A stretch of 64,000 bases of DNA from Stomoxys calcitrans. Taxonomy: Eukaryota > Arthropoda > Insecta > Diptera > Muscidae. Every line of letters begins with the position of its first letter. Position 1 is the stretch's first letter. The notes under the pieces are model-generated. The model searched no databases and was not told the DNA's origin. It worked only from the letters and a program-made list of their open reading frames with translations. The stretch covers positions 95,238,914-95,302,913 of the forward strand of contig NC_081555.1 in assembly GCF_963082655.1 (NCBI RefSeq). Direction: 5' to 3'. Of the stretch, positions 33,521 through 45,255 are shown piece by piece. Both the position numbers and the translations under genes were made by a program.

Positions 33521-35529
33521 TCTGTCCATAGTTTAGTGTCTACGCCATTAGCAGTCTTTATAGTACCTGCTACAACAATGAAGCGCAGACAACGACAACA
33601 GCGACGACAACTCTTTATTAAGTCATAAAAAAGGCAATAAATGTTTTTAAGTTCATATTGGTGTTCTGTTATTTTGTGTATCTTTTTTTTTTTCTTCTTT
33701 GGACTGGGGTACATATTTCATAAATCTTATGTTTAAAATTTCAATGACCAAACTTCCTGCTTTAGCATTTGAAATTATTTTCTTTTTTTGTTGTTGTTGT
33801 TTTTCGAACCCCATTCCTACCAAATAATGAGATCACAATGTTGAAAATAATAATGTCTTGTGCTTGTCACGTACGTGGCGGAGTTTAGTTTGGTTTATCT
33901 TTCTCCCAGGGAGAGAGCAGCAGCAGCAGCAGGCAGCATAGCACATGTGTTTATACAGTACATTATATTGTTTGTATAACTGTTATATATCCCATGTGAT
34001 TGCGATTGTTTTTGTTGTTTTGCCCAGCCAAAAACTAATATAATTAGTTCCAGTATTGCTTCGGTTTTCTTTGGGAATTTATTTGCCATAAAAACACCCC
34101 ACCAACAATGATCTTTAATAGCATCGCAAAGGAATTCTTTTAGATTGAATCATAACACCATAGCACTAATAGAGTGGTGTTTCATTTGCTTTTTAAATGA
34201 TGTTGAAGTTATTTAACGTAACGGATGACGTTGCCCGCCCGCCCGCACTAACGGTGATGACTAACTCGCTCGTTGCGTGAATTGTTTTGTTTCTGTTCAT
34301 GTCATGTGTTGCCATTGTTAGAGAGTGAGTGTCGCAAAACCGTTTCACTTCAAGTGAACGATGATGATGATGTTGATTATTCATAACATGAAATAATTTA
34401 CAAAACTTTGTAGATTTTTAGTCATCCGCTTTCGATTTCAACTCTATTTTGAAGTTTTTGTGTTTTAGTTGTTTGACATGAATGCTGAATTGAGTGTATT
34501 TGCTTTTTTTTTTGGAGATGAACTTGACACATTTCTGTGTACGTGTTTAGATTCAAATCAATGGCCACTTTGTAATTGCTTAAACGCGCTGACACTTGAA
34601 GTTATTTATTGTACTGTATTGTGTAGTACAAACGAATGAATTTCAATTGCTCAATGTTTTATTTTGTTTGTTTTTTTTTTTTTTTTAAGACCAAACAAAG
34701 AACAAATAATGTAAGCAATTTTAATATGAATATTTGAATTGTAGGTGAATCATAGTTTTAAACTAATTAGATGGCACAAAATTCATTTTTTTTTTTCAAA
34801 TTGAATAAAAACAGTAAAAACTCTTCAAAATTGAATGGACCGAATATTAAATACTCTTAGAATTCAAAAATGTGTCTATTATATTCTCAACTTTTTGGTA
34901 AGAAGGGTTAAATGTTAGTAAAAGAGTGTTAAACTACGTTATGCAGTTGTAGACAACTGCCCTGTTTTATTAAAGTCCTTTCCAGTACAAGGCAGATGTT
35001 TTGGATCGAATTGCATTGGAAAGTTGTACTAGATAGTTAACGGTATCATACGAAAACAATAATAACGGATTAAGCATGATTTGCCTTGTATAGTTCTACA
35101 AATAAAACACAGCAAATACAGAGTTGCCATGTTATCGAAAATGTTAAGTAGAGCGAGTATATCAGAATTATTACAAAACTTATTGTGAAGTAATTCCAGC
35201 CGACAAAGAAATCATCAGCTTACATTTGAGAGCCAATAAACTAAGAGAAAGAAAACCCAGAGTTGTACAGTTATAGTGGGGTGTTGTAATGCAGATTAGT
35301 GTAATGTTTTGACTTTCATGGTTGTGTTCTTTACAAAGGCCAGTCAATTTAGCAATTATCTGACCCAACTATGGCCAAGTGTTTTTATCTTTGTGGATGT
35401 TATGCCAAATAAGAATAGCTTTAATTTGAACTAATTATAGAACAAAATGACATGAATGTTTATGAATGTCGTGTTATATTCCCAACCAATAGGGTAATTG
35501 TAGGATAGTGAACTGTAGTAATGCTCCAT
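33521..35529. other. AT-rich single-copy-looking DNA
   Basis: No gene supported. Holds a CAG/CAGCAG stretch near 33908, a GCCC repeat near 34232 and T-runs near 34670. Confidence 0.4.
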
Positions 35530-35640
35530 ACACTATTATGTTCCGGGTACATTGTCGCTCGCATGCAATAAAATTGTTATCCAAGGTCATGTAAGTTCAG
35601 TATATCGCTAAAATGTATTTAATTGCTTTGTTATAAGAAA
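35530..35640 (+). repeat. Interspersed repeat shared with 63245-63360
   Basis: TTATGTTCCGGGTACATTGT, GCATGCAATAAAATTGT, TCAGTATATC and TATAAGAAAAATCGC occur here and, reverse-complemented and in the same order, at 63245-63360. Confidence 0.7.
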
Positions 35641-35659
35641 AATCGCAATATTTATACAA

Positions 35660-35696
35660 ATGATGGTTAAAAATATATTATATTTTTAACCATCAT
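35660..35696. repeat. Near-perfect AT-rich palindrome
   Basis: ATGATGGTTAAAAATATA is followed after one base by its complement TATATTTTTAACCATCAT, an 18-bp stem directly after the shared repeat. Confidence 0.8.
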
Positions 35697-35734
35697 CATA
35701 CTATGAGCATCAAAAGTGAGTCAACACCCATCGA

Positions 35735-35835
35735 AATTTAGGAAATCATGAAATAAAAATTAGTTGGTAATTTTTGTCAGTTTCATTAAAAATCTAAGTT
35801 TTGAACATTCAGCTGCTAAGTGAATTGTAAACAAG
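35735..35835 (+). mobile_element. Fragment of MITE-E
   Basis: GAAATCATGAAATAAAAATT AG and TTCAGCTGCTAAGTGAATTG match the middle of the element inserted at 40597-40816. Ends are missing. Confidence 0.5.
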
Positions 35836-36216
35836 TGAAAACGTGCTAAGAATCTTGGGAACCCACCACCTGGACTCTGCTAAAAATTTATACAAAATAA
35901 ATTTAGTTGCAGGACATGATCTTATTCTACATACCAAACTTCTGTCAAACCAGTAAATAAATATTAAAGCTTCTAGGAACCGAACTAGGGTCATCGAGAG
36001 ACAAATTTATACGGGAGCTATATGAGGTTATAGACCGATTCAGACCGTACTTGGCACTCTTGTTGGAAGTCATAACATCAAACGCTACATGCAAAATTTC
36101 AGCCAAATCGGACAAAAATTGCGGTTTCCAGGAGCTCAAGAAGTCAAAGCGGGAGATCAGTTTATACGGGAGCTATATCAGGTTATAGACCGATTTAGAC
36201 CGTACTTGGCACAGTT
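35836..36216 (+). mobile_element. FamA repeat, cut by LINE-B
   Basis: Begins with a diverged 5' terminus (ACGTGCTAAGAATCTTGGGA), then modules GGTTATAGACCGATTC and AAATTTCAGCCAAATCGGAC. It breaks at CACAGTTGTTA where LINE-B coding sequence starts. Confidence 0.7.
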
Positions 36217-38305
36217 GTTACATCATGCCTATGTCAAGGGAAGGTCGGTGGAGACTGCCCTGCACGAGGTTGTGCATAAAATAGAAGAATCCTTTGATGC
36301 CAAAACGTACACACTGGCGGTATGCATTGACATCGAGGGGATTTTGACTATGTGCGGACCGACACACTGATCCAATCCTTAGACCAGTACCGGGTAGAAT
36401 CGGTCCTTAGAGACTGGATAAACCATATGCTAAAGAACAGATGGATTAATTGTATGTCCCATGGCATAAATAAAAGGGAGAAAGTGGCACAGGGCACGTC
36501 ATAGGGTGGCATTTTATCGCCACTCCTATGTGTGACCACCATAAATGACCTATTACTGATGCTGACTTAGGAGGGATTTGAACCCGTCTGTTACGCAGAC
36601 GATGTTATAATATTTCTAAGTGGTAAGAATCCGAACGAGCTATGCAGAAGGGCCGAAAGGGTCTTGCATATGGCATGTGACTGGGCTAGACCCAAAGGTC
36701 TCAATGTTAACCCAGAGAAAACTGAAATATGCCAGTTCATGAGGAAGACGAAGGTGGACCAATTTAACGCACCACGTTTCCTCAATCAGACGATTTCGAT
36801 ATCTGACAAGGTCAAATACTTAGGTGGTGAATTGGAAGTGTCACATTTAGAAGCGTACTGAGAAGGCTCACAGATGTTGGACACTATGTAGACGGGCCGT
36901 AAGCTCGAAGTGGGACCTGAATCCGAGGATAGTCCAGTGGCTCTACAGGAGCGTGATTAGACCAATACTTACTTACGCCTCAGTATATTGGTGGATTGCT
37001 ATGGAGAAAAAGGATAACATAAGGATCATACAAGGTTCAGAGAACATGTTGTCTTGGCATAAGCGGAGTGGTGAGGACCACGCCCACTGGGGACCATTCT
37101 AGATATTAGACCCATTGACATACAGATTAAGTGTGAGGCAGCCACTGCGGCTATGAGACTTAAGGCGATGGGAGAATGGATTGAGGATGGGAGCAGCTCA
37201 TACCATCGCGGTATAATCGAGGCGACGATAGGAAACCTGGAAGGAAGTGGAGAGGTTTCCGATCGGATACCTGAGATGAACTTTGAAGTCGAGTGCGAGG
37301 CACTGCTGTCATCGGCACAGTCTTGGATTGACGGAACCCTGCTATTGTCATCTGGAAGATCATGTTACATGGATGAATCAAAGCTAGAGAACAGAGTGAG
37401 CCAGGGGCTTTACATTGAGAACCCACGGACTGAGATCTGTTTTCGACTGCCTGACCACAATACGGTCCTGCAGGCGGAGATCCGGGCGATCACAGAATGC
37501 GTGAAGTGGTGTGGTGCTATCGCGAGGACGCCGAGTGTAAACATCTTTACGGACAATAAAATTGCCATAAGGGCAATAACAACCAGGACGGTAAGGTCAC
37601 GAACAGTCTTGCAGTCCAAAAGGAGATTTACGGCTTCTCTGAGGATGGCAAAATCCGCATCGTTTGAGTGCCGGGCCATAACGGAGTAAGGGCAATGAAA
37701 GGGCAGATGATTTGGCGGTGAAGGCCAGAGGACTGCCGTCTATAAACTTTGTTAACCCGAAGCCTTTTGGGTCGACGCAGCCTGAGTTTAGGGGCGTGGG
37801 CGACGAATGCGCATGCAACACTGTGGAACAGCGAAACGGTTGGTAGGACTGCAAAAATCCTATGGGGAAATACAGATCGTGAGAAGACGAGGCTGTTACT
37901 GAAAGGAAGTAAGAAGGAGGTCAGTGTAGCTATTAGTATCATGACGGGACACATAGCTCACTTATGTAAAATCGATGCGGCAAGTGATAGCATGTGCAGG
38001 GCATGCGGGGAAGATGATGAGACGTTGGAGCATTTTCTTTGTCAATGCCCGGCTTTAGCGTCTAACAGGTACCGGACACTATACCAGACATGAACCAACT
38101 TAGGGGAGTGACATAGAAAACAATTAAGGATTTTGTAAGTAGCACCAAATTTTTAACTTAGATTTTCTTTGTGGGGTTTACTTTTTTTCTGTATTTAGAG
38201 CGCACGACAAGCCGATTACTGGCTTAGGTGTATGTCCATGGTGGCATGGGGCGGATTAATATTTGCACCCTCTTTTCATCTAACCTAACCTAACCTGTAT
38301 GAGAA
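36217..38305 (+). mobile_element. LINE-B: RT and RNase H LINE, 5' truncated, decayed
   Basis: The RT frame starts at HHAYVKGRSVETALHEVVHK. It includes VCIDIEG (first RT Asp region; the FD is split by a frameshift), GGILSPLL near 36505 and CYADDVIIFLS near 36595 (catalytic YADD). RNase H follows: CYMDESKLENRVSQ (Gly replaced by Glu), LQAEIRAITECV and NIFTDNKIAIRAI. A C-terminal part shifted in frame reads WATNAHATLWNSETVGRTAK and CRACGEDDETLEHFLCQCPA. The 3' UTR ends CTAACCTAACCTAACC. At least three frame changes and stops are visible. An I/LOA-like clade is inferred. The break in FamA at 36216 marks its insertion point. Confidence 0.88.
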
Positions 38306-38445
38306 TGTGCCTATAAAAGTGACTAGCAAAGTGCGCAAGCCCATGGACTTGCTTGGAATTACTGGGTATACTAGGGAGATGACCTTTTGACTTTTTTTTT
38401 TCTCAAAAATAATTTCCTGTGTCATTAATGCATGAATTTTTGCCT

Positions 38446-38752
38446 ATTTTTGTCCATTAACATTCCACTAAGAAATAGGGGCAAACTTCTCACATATCAA
38501 TGAGTGCAGTCCGATTCAAGTTTAAGCTCAATGATAAGAGGCCTACTTTTAAAAGGCGAGTCCGAACGGCGTGCCGCAGTGCGACACCTCTTTGGAAAGA
38601 AATTTTTACATGGCATAGTACCTCACAAATGTTGCCAGCATTAAGAGGGGAAAACCCCGCTGAAAATTTTTTCTGATGGTCTCGCCAGGATTCGAACCCA
38701 GGCGTTCAGCCTCACAGGCGGACATGCTTACTTTTGCGCTACGGTGGCCTCC
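38446..38752 (-). mobile_element. SINE1, near full length
   Basis: Minus strand: GGAGGCCACCGTAGCGCAAA (box A region), GGTTCGAATCCTGGCGAG (box B), AGCGGGGTTTTCCCCTC, the CCGTTCGGACTCG block and the 3' end towards ATGTTAATGGAC. Confidence 0.88.
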
Positions 38753-39054
38753 TTCCATGTAAGTACTGCTCTTCAACTTGGGGGAAGGCTTGCAACTAAC
38801 TTTTTAGCGAACCTGGGAGATATTTAGCCATAATTCTTGTACATATTGGAATAGGATCAGGGGCCGAATTTCAACTTGTTCTCGTCTCCAAAGCTTCTGA
38901 GAGTTTTTAAATGGGTTTGAATATGGTGATCAGATGATCAGACCTGAATAAATCTATGTTTTTATTCGAAAAACCATGGTTTAACGTCCATAGAGGCAAG
39001 TTTTTGAGCATTATCGTCCATGATAACGAATGAAGTTGGCATGTTGTGAACCAC
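38753..39054. other. Unassigned DNA
   Basis: Nothing recognised between the SINE and the palindromic repeat. Confidence 0.3.
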
Positions 39055-39148
39055 AAAGCACTTTTCATTGTGAAAAGTGCTTTCCACAAAGCACTTTTCA
39101 TTGTGAAAAGTGCTTTCCACAATCATTGTGAAAAGTGCTTTCCACAAA
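39055..39148. repeat. 33-bp tandem repeat whose unit is a hairpin
   Basis: AAAGCACTTTTCA-TTG-TGAAAAGTGCTTT is a perfect 13-bp stem with a 3-nt loop at 39055-39083. It repeats at 39088-39116 and in part at 39123-39141. Units are joined by CCAC. The antisense ORF over it is repetitive and not a gene. Confidence 0.88.
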
Positions 39149-40454
39149 GCTACTTTCAAAATCTTTTTTTTGTAAATCAATAATATGCCAAACCCTTAAC
39201 CTTGCAATATAAAAGAGTATTGCTCGTAATAGTTGTCTTATCAACTCTTAAATTCTTAGAAAAAAATGCCGCCAAACTTCTTAAAATCACTGTATAATCA
39301 ATGTAAGGTATACGCGCGGCTATGCCATCACAAGCCCGACAACATCAGCACCAATACCAATCACAAAGTGTAAGGCTTTGTGTATACGTGCCCGATAATT
39401 GTTCTTTGCGATAAGATAAAATGAAATTTACTATGGTTTTCATTGCATAGACCGATTATAAAAATGACATGGAAGAGGGAGAAAAAATTGAAGCAAACAC
39501 TATAGAAAAAATAGGCAAAAAAAAACCAAACAAAACAAATAAAACTATAGAAAGTTAATTGAAATGATAACAACATAATTTGAAGCAATTATCTTCAGCA
39601 ACAAAACAACCAGTTTTTATACTTTCGGTTTCTTCTTTGCCCAAGGACAATTAAGACACTGAAATGATTTAAGAATTTTTAAATTTGCTGTTCAAATATG
39701 CAAAGAACATGCCACACGAAATGTACACAAAAAATTATTTAAACAGACGTTAAGTGCAGCTATATCTGACATAAACGATGATGACATAAAGCTATTTAAG
39801 AAAATCTGCTATCAATTAGAAGCAATACAGACTATTTGCACATTTTCACAGTCTAAGAAATATAACTAAACTTTTTTTTTTTCAAAAAAATCAATAATGT
39901 AAAAAATGTCGTTCATAACTACCGTGGAAATTACATAATACCCCCTCACTACCTTATCTTTTACCATTTAAATTGTTTTACTTTTTCAATTGCGATAAGT
40001 TATACGATATTTTTATAGCTGTACTTGACCTTATTCTTCGCGGTATTATAAACAAAACATTGGATTATACCGTTTTGAAATTTATAAAGTCAAATAAAAA
40101 GCGAATAGAAGATAAAGAATTTATGCAACTCTAGATTATGAAGTCTAATAAAGGGTTTCCCAATAGGGTCTTGACACCTTTGAATTTAATTTGTGAATGC
40201 ACTCACTCTTGCACTAATCATCGAGCACTGTCACTGTTTATTCATTCAATAAACTCAACATTTTCGTCATGGCAAAGTACACGAACGACTAAAGTCTATA
40301 AATCAGAAAAATTTACCACCAAAATTCGGAGTTGGTGACCGCTACTTTAAGAGCTACTTTTGGCTTAATTAGTTCTTCAGTAAGTAAAATATGTGTTGTT
40401 GCTCAGGTGAAAAATCCACATTAAATCCAAGAATCAACTCTTCATCCACACAGA
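39149..40454. other. AT-rich single-copy-looking DNA
   Basis: No gene supported; no recognisable repeat apart from A/T runs. Confidence 0.4.
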
Positions 40455-41075
40455 AAGGTGTTTGGACAACGCTACCGCACCATGCTAACTGATAATTTTT
40501 CGCCTGAATTGAAAGATATGGACCTGGACGACATGTGGTTTCAACAGGACGGTGGCACACAGCACACGTTACAATAGATTTGTTCAAGAGTAAGGGGTCG
40601 ATTTTGGATGGCAACTCAACTATAGTTGCTTTGCCAGAATATAAAATCATGAAATAAAAATTAGTATTAAGTTAGAAATTTTTGTCTGTGTTTTCAATGT
40701 TCAGCAGCTAAAAATAATTGTAAAACATTATTCAATTCAATACAGAAATGGAAATTTCTTAAACAAATTTGGCCGTTGGCAACTCAACTGAAGTTGGGTT
40801 GTAATCCATAATCAACCCATAAGTTTCATGATCCTTTTATCTCAAGAAATGGCCCAGTCGATTGGCCATCTCCTTCGTGCGATTTGACGCATGTAGACAT
40901 TTTTTTAGGGCTACATCAAGTCATTAGTCTATGCCAACAAGCCTACGACGTTGAACGGAAATTAGCAACTGTTTCAGTTGAGATGTGTATTAGCCGAGTC
41001 ATCGAAAATTGGGTCCAACGTATTGACAGTCTTCGCGGTTACCATATGTACGAAGTCGAGTTACTTTCATAAATG
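40455..41075 (+). pseudogene. Mariner-like transposase relic, C-terminal half
   Basis: Reads LKDMDLDDMWFQQDGGTQHT (the QDG containing the second catalytic Asp). After an inserted MITE it continues FISRNGPVDWPSPSCDLTHV (family WP.RSCDLTP.D, third catalytic position region) and ENWVQRIDSLRGYHMYEV. It is the same family as the transposase pieces in the 20679-21273 element, which covers the earlier half. No terminal inverted repeat was found here. Frameshifts and substitutions make it non-functional. Confidence 0.82.
40597..40816 (+). mobile_element. MITE-E inserted in the mariner relic
   Basis: A ~220 bp block with short palindromic subterminal words (CAACTATAGTTG at the start, CAACTGAAGTTGGGTTG at the end) interrupts the transposase reading frame. 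The same element lies in reverse at 51249-51459, with ends GTTGAT/ATCAAC. No ORF. Confidence 0.7.
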
Positions 41076-41385
41076 TTTTGATTGTTCTTCAGGCCGATAA
41101 TAACGTTTTTCAAATGTCTCAAATGGTTTGCGTTTTATTCTAAAAATAAGTGTAGTTTTTTTTGGAAAAAAACTGATGTGGTCCTCCTTAGAATAACGGT
41201 TTAACAGTACATGGTGGCGTATGTGTGGCTTAACATGTTAATCATACTACCCCTGGTCTAGGCATACATGCACTCACGAGCGATAATTTGTTCAGCGAGT
41301 TCACTTTTCCCTTCAAAAACGTTTTTGCCACAAATATAATAGTTTCTACTGTTAAAATTGTTAATAATGGTTTTATGAATTTAAT
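41076..41385. other. Unassigned DNA before the A-rich tracts
   Basis: Nothing recognised. Confidence 0.3.
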
Positions 41386-42778
41386 AAACAAAAAAAAAAA
41401 AACAAAAACAAATAAAATTAATCAAGAAAACAAAAAAAAAATTATCAACAAAATAAAAATTAATATTAATTAACAACATGAAAATAATAAATTAAAAAAA
41501 TTAAATATTAAAATAAATAAAAAAAAATTAAATATTAAAAAAAAATAAAAATTAAAAACAAATAAAAAAAAAATAAAAATTAAAAACAAATAAAAAAAAA
41601 CTAAATATTAAAAAAAAGTTAAATATTAAAAAAAATTAAAATTAAAAACAAAATAAAAACAATTACAAAAATAAAATAATTACAAAAATAAAATAAAATA
41701 ATTACAAAGAAAAAATAAAAATAATTACAAAAAAAACATAAGAATAAACATTAAAAATATATTATAATTAAAAAAAAATAAAACTTAAAATATATTAAAA
41801 AAAAAAAAAAATTAAAACATTAAAAAAAATTAAATTTAAAAAAAAATAAATAAAAATTAAAAAAAAATAAATAAAAATTAAAAAAAAATAAATAAAAATT
41901 AAAAAATAAATAAATAAAAATTAAAAAAAATAAGTAAATATTAAAAAAAAAAATAAATAAAAATTAAAAAAAAAATAAATAAAAATTAAAAAAAATAAAT
42001 AAAAATTAAAAAAGAAAATAAATAAAAATGTAAAAAAATAAATAAAAATTAAAAAAAAAATAAAAATTGAAAGAAAAATTAAAAATAAATAAAAAAAAAC
42101 ATAAAAAATGGAAAAAAATAAAAATAAAATATTAAAAAAAAAGAAAAATAAAAACAAATAAAAATTAAAAAAAAAATTAAAATTAAAAAAAAAAATTAAA
42201 AAATAAAAACAAAATAATAAAAATAAAAAAAAAAATAAATAAAAATTAAAAAATAAATAAATGAAAAAAAAATAAAAATTAAAAAATAAAATTAAAAAAA
42301 AAAAAATAAAAATTAAAAAAAAATAAAAATAAAATAAATAAAAATAAAAAAAAATTAATAAAAATTAAAAAAATAAATAAAAATAAAAATTAAAAAAAAA
42401 AGAAAACAAATAAAAATTAAAACAAAAAAAAAATAACAACAAAAAAAAATTTAACAAAAAAAAATTTAACAAAAAAAAAATTTAACAAAAAAAAATTTAA
42501 CAAAAAAAAATTAAAAAAAAATTTAACAAAAAAATTATTAAACAAAAAAAAAAATTTAAACAAAAAAAAAAAAATTTAAACAAAAAAAAAAAATTTAAAC
42601 AAAAAAAAAAATTAAAAAAAAAATTTAACAAAAAAATTATTAAACAAAAAAAAATTTAAACAAAAAAAAAATTTAAACAAAAAAAAAAATTTAAACAAAA
42701 AAAAAAATTTAAACAAAAAAAAAAAAAAAATTAAACAAAAAAAAAAAAAATTAAAAAAAAAGAAAATAAACAAAATAA
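41386..42778 (+). repeat. A-rich low-complexity tract
   Basis: Long runs of A on the plus strand punctuated by ATT, TAAAT and AAC words; zones of differing sub-motif, e.g. (AAATTTAACAAA) near 42440-42720 and (AAAAATTAAAAATAAAT) near 41840-42060. Practically no G. Phe-rich antisense ORFs are artefacts. Confidence 0.9.
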
Positions 42779-43280
42779 GCATAGGTTAGTGTAGGTAAGT
42801 AAGGTGTAGTATTAGTATGTTGGAAAAGATTAAACAAAATTAAATAATAAAAATAAAAAATTATAATAAAAAAAAAAATTATAATAAAAAAAAAAATTAT
42901 AATAAAAAAAAAAATTATAATAAAAAAATTAAAAGTACGTTCTTATTGGCCACTAAATCCAATTATGGCCTTTTTGAGATTTAAGTGCTAAATTTTTTGT
43001 TTTTTTTTTTTGATTTTACCATACAAAAATAAATCCCATTTTTGCAGGTTTTATTTTTAAATCTTCAATGAACCCGATTTCATGATGGCTTAATGATCGA
43101 AAAAAGTACCAATATATGCAACTGTTTTCAAGCATTGTGTATGGATGCGTGTGATATGCACATTCGTGTATACGCATGTACGTTTAAATCCCCAAAAAAA
43201 ACGCTGTGTAAACGGACAGGATTTGTTTTTTGATTTAGTTAAATCCAGATCATACAAATTTCAATGTTAACGTGCTTTAA
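42779..43280. other. Complex-sequence island between A-rich tracts
   Basis: Contains a GTTAGTGTAGGTAAGTAAGG stretch, a further (AATTATAATAAAAAA)n patch (42840-42930) and then about 350 bp of ordinary AT-rich sequence with CGCTGTGTAAACGGACAGGA. No gene. Confidence 0.4.
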
Positions 43281-43950
43281 AACAAATAATAAAATAAAAA
43301 AAATAATAAAATTAAAAAAATAATAAAATTAAAAAAAATAAATAAAATTAAAAAAAAAATAAAAATAAAATTAAAAAAAAAAATAAAATTAAAAATAAAA
43401 ATAAAAACAAAATTAAAAAAAAAATAAAAATAAAATTAAAAAAAAAAAATTAAATTAAAAAAAAAAAAAATAAAATTAAAAAAAAAAATAAAATTAAAAA
43501 AAAAAAATAAAAATAAATTTAAAAAAAAATTAAAAAAAAAATAAAAATAAAAAATAAAAATAAAATTAAAAAAAAATAAATAAAATTAAAATTAAAATTA
43601 AAAAATAAAATAAAATAAAATTAAAAAAAAAATAAAAAAAAAATTAAAAAAAAAATAAAAATAAAATTAAAAAAAAAATAAAATAAAATTAAAAAAAAAT
43701 AAAATTAAATTAAAAAAAAAATAAAATAAAATTAAAAAAAAAATAAAATAAAATTAAAATTAAAAACACAATTATAGTAATTAAAAAAATAGAAAAATTA
43801 AAAAAAAATAACAAAACTTACAAAAATATACATTTAAAAAAAAAATTAAAAAATGAAAAGAAAATAATTAAAAAATATTACAAAAATAGACAATTATAAA
43901 AAAAAACAATTATCAAGAATAAATACTTAAAAAATAATCATAAAAAAGTC
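43281..43950 (+). repeat. A-rich low-complexity tract, (AATAAAATTAAAAAA)n type
   Basis: A and T only over most of its length, with A dominant on the plus strand. Confidence 0.9.
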
Positions 43951-44140
43951 CACGTAACGGTAGTTACTTATTTACTGATATACAAGTATATATTTCTGAA
44001 CAAATATATTTATAAGTTTCACCTTATATGAACTTTGTGCAATGTTTTCCCCTTTAAACAAACCATCAATCAATATCATAGATTTTGCCACTACAGAAAG
44101 TGCAACGGTCACCAATGTTATTAGCAATAAAACATACTCT

Positions 44141-44853
44141 ATTAAAAAATAAATAAATAATAAAAAAATATAAATAAATAAAAAAATAATAAATAAATAA
44201 AAAATAAATAAAAAAAAATAATAACGAATATAAAAAAATAAAAAAAATAATAAATAAATAAAAAAAATAATAAATAAATAAAAAAATTATAAATAAATAA
44301 AAAAAATTATAAATAAATAAAAAAATTATAAATAAATAAAAAAAATAATAAATAAATAAAAAAAATAATAAAAAAATAATAAAAAAATAATAAATAAATA
44401 AAAAAAATAAAAAAATAACAAAAAAATAAAAAAAATAATAAATAAAAAAAAAAATAAAAAAATAACAAAAAAATAAAAAAAATAATAAATAAATAAAAAA
44501 AATAATAAATAAATAAAAAAAATAATAAATAAATAAAAAAAAAAATAATAAATAAATAAAAAAATAATAAATAAATAAAATAATAATAAATAAATAAAAA
44601 AATAATAAATGAATAAAAAAAATAATAAGTAAATAAAAAAATAATAAGTAAATAAAAAAAATAATAAGTAAATAAAAAAATAATAAGTAAATAAAAAAAA
44701 TAATAAGTAAATAAAAAAAATAATTAATAAAGAATATAAAAAAATAAAATAAGAAAGTCTTTGGTCTTAGATGAAATACAAAAATAATTTAAACAGAAAT
44801 AAAAAAAAAAAAAACAAAAAAAAATATTAAAAATTAAAAAAAAAATAAAACGC

Positions 44854-44884
<31 letters not shown>

Positions 44885-44897
44885 ATAAAATAAAAAA

Positions 44898-44944
<47 letters not shown>

Positions 44945-44973
44945 AAAATAAAATAAAAAAAAAAAAAATAAAA

Positions 44974-45007
<34 letters not shown>

Positions 45008-45205
45008 AAATAAAATAATAAAAAATTATGTAAAGTACAGGTAAATACAAAAACACAAAAGTAAAAAAAAAAAAACAAAATACAAAAAATATAAACAATA
45101 AAATAAAGAAAAAAAATATATATATAATAAAATTAAATAAAAAAATCAAATAAAATATAACACATACAAAAAATATTTAATATAAAAATAAATACAAAAA
45201 AATTA
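44141..45205 (+). repeat. A-rich low-complexity tract, (AAATAAATAAAAAATAAT)n type
   Basis: As the other tracts, with zones of regular period (TAATAAATAAATAAAAAAAA) and a later (AAAATAAAATAAAAAA) zone. It ends about 415 bp from the RAD21 stop codon. The Phe-rich antisense ORFs of 83-141 codons are artefacts. Confidence 0.9.
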
Positions 45206-45213
45206 ATAATGTA

Positions 45214-45255
45214 TTGGGTTGCCCAAAAAGTAATTGCGGATTTTTCATATAGTAC
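45214..45255 (+). mobile_element. Solitary end of the mariner MITE family
   Basis: TTGGGTTGCCCAAAAAGTAA and onward through CGGATTTTTCATAT match the inverted end of the 30365-30601 element, preceded by TA. No second end was found nearby, so this is a truncated copy close to the 3' end of RAD21. Confidence 0.8.

Noticed and set aside
38281..38300. Telomere (TTAGG)n tract
   Set aside because: Only about three units, at the end of a LINE 3' UTR; Diptera lack TTAGG telomeres.
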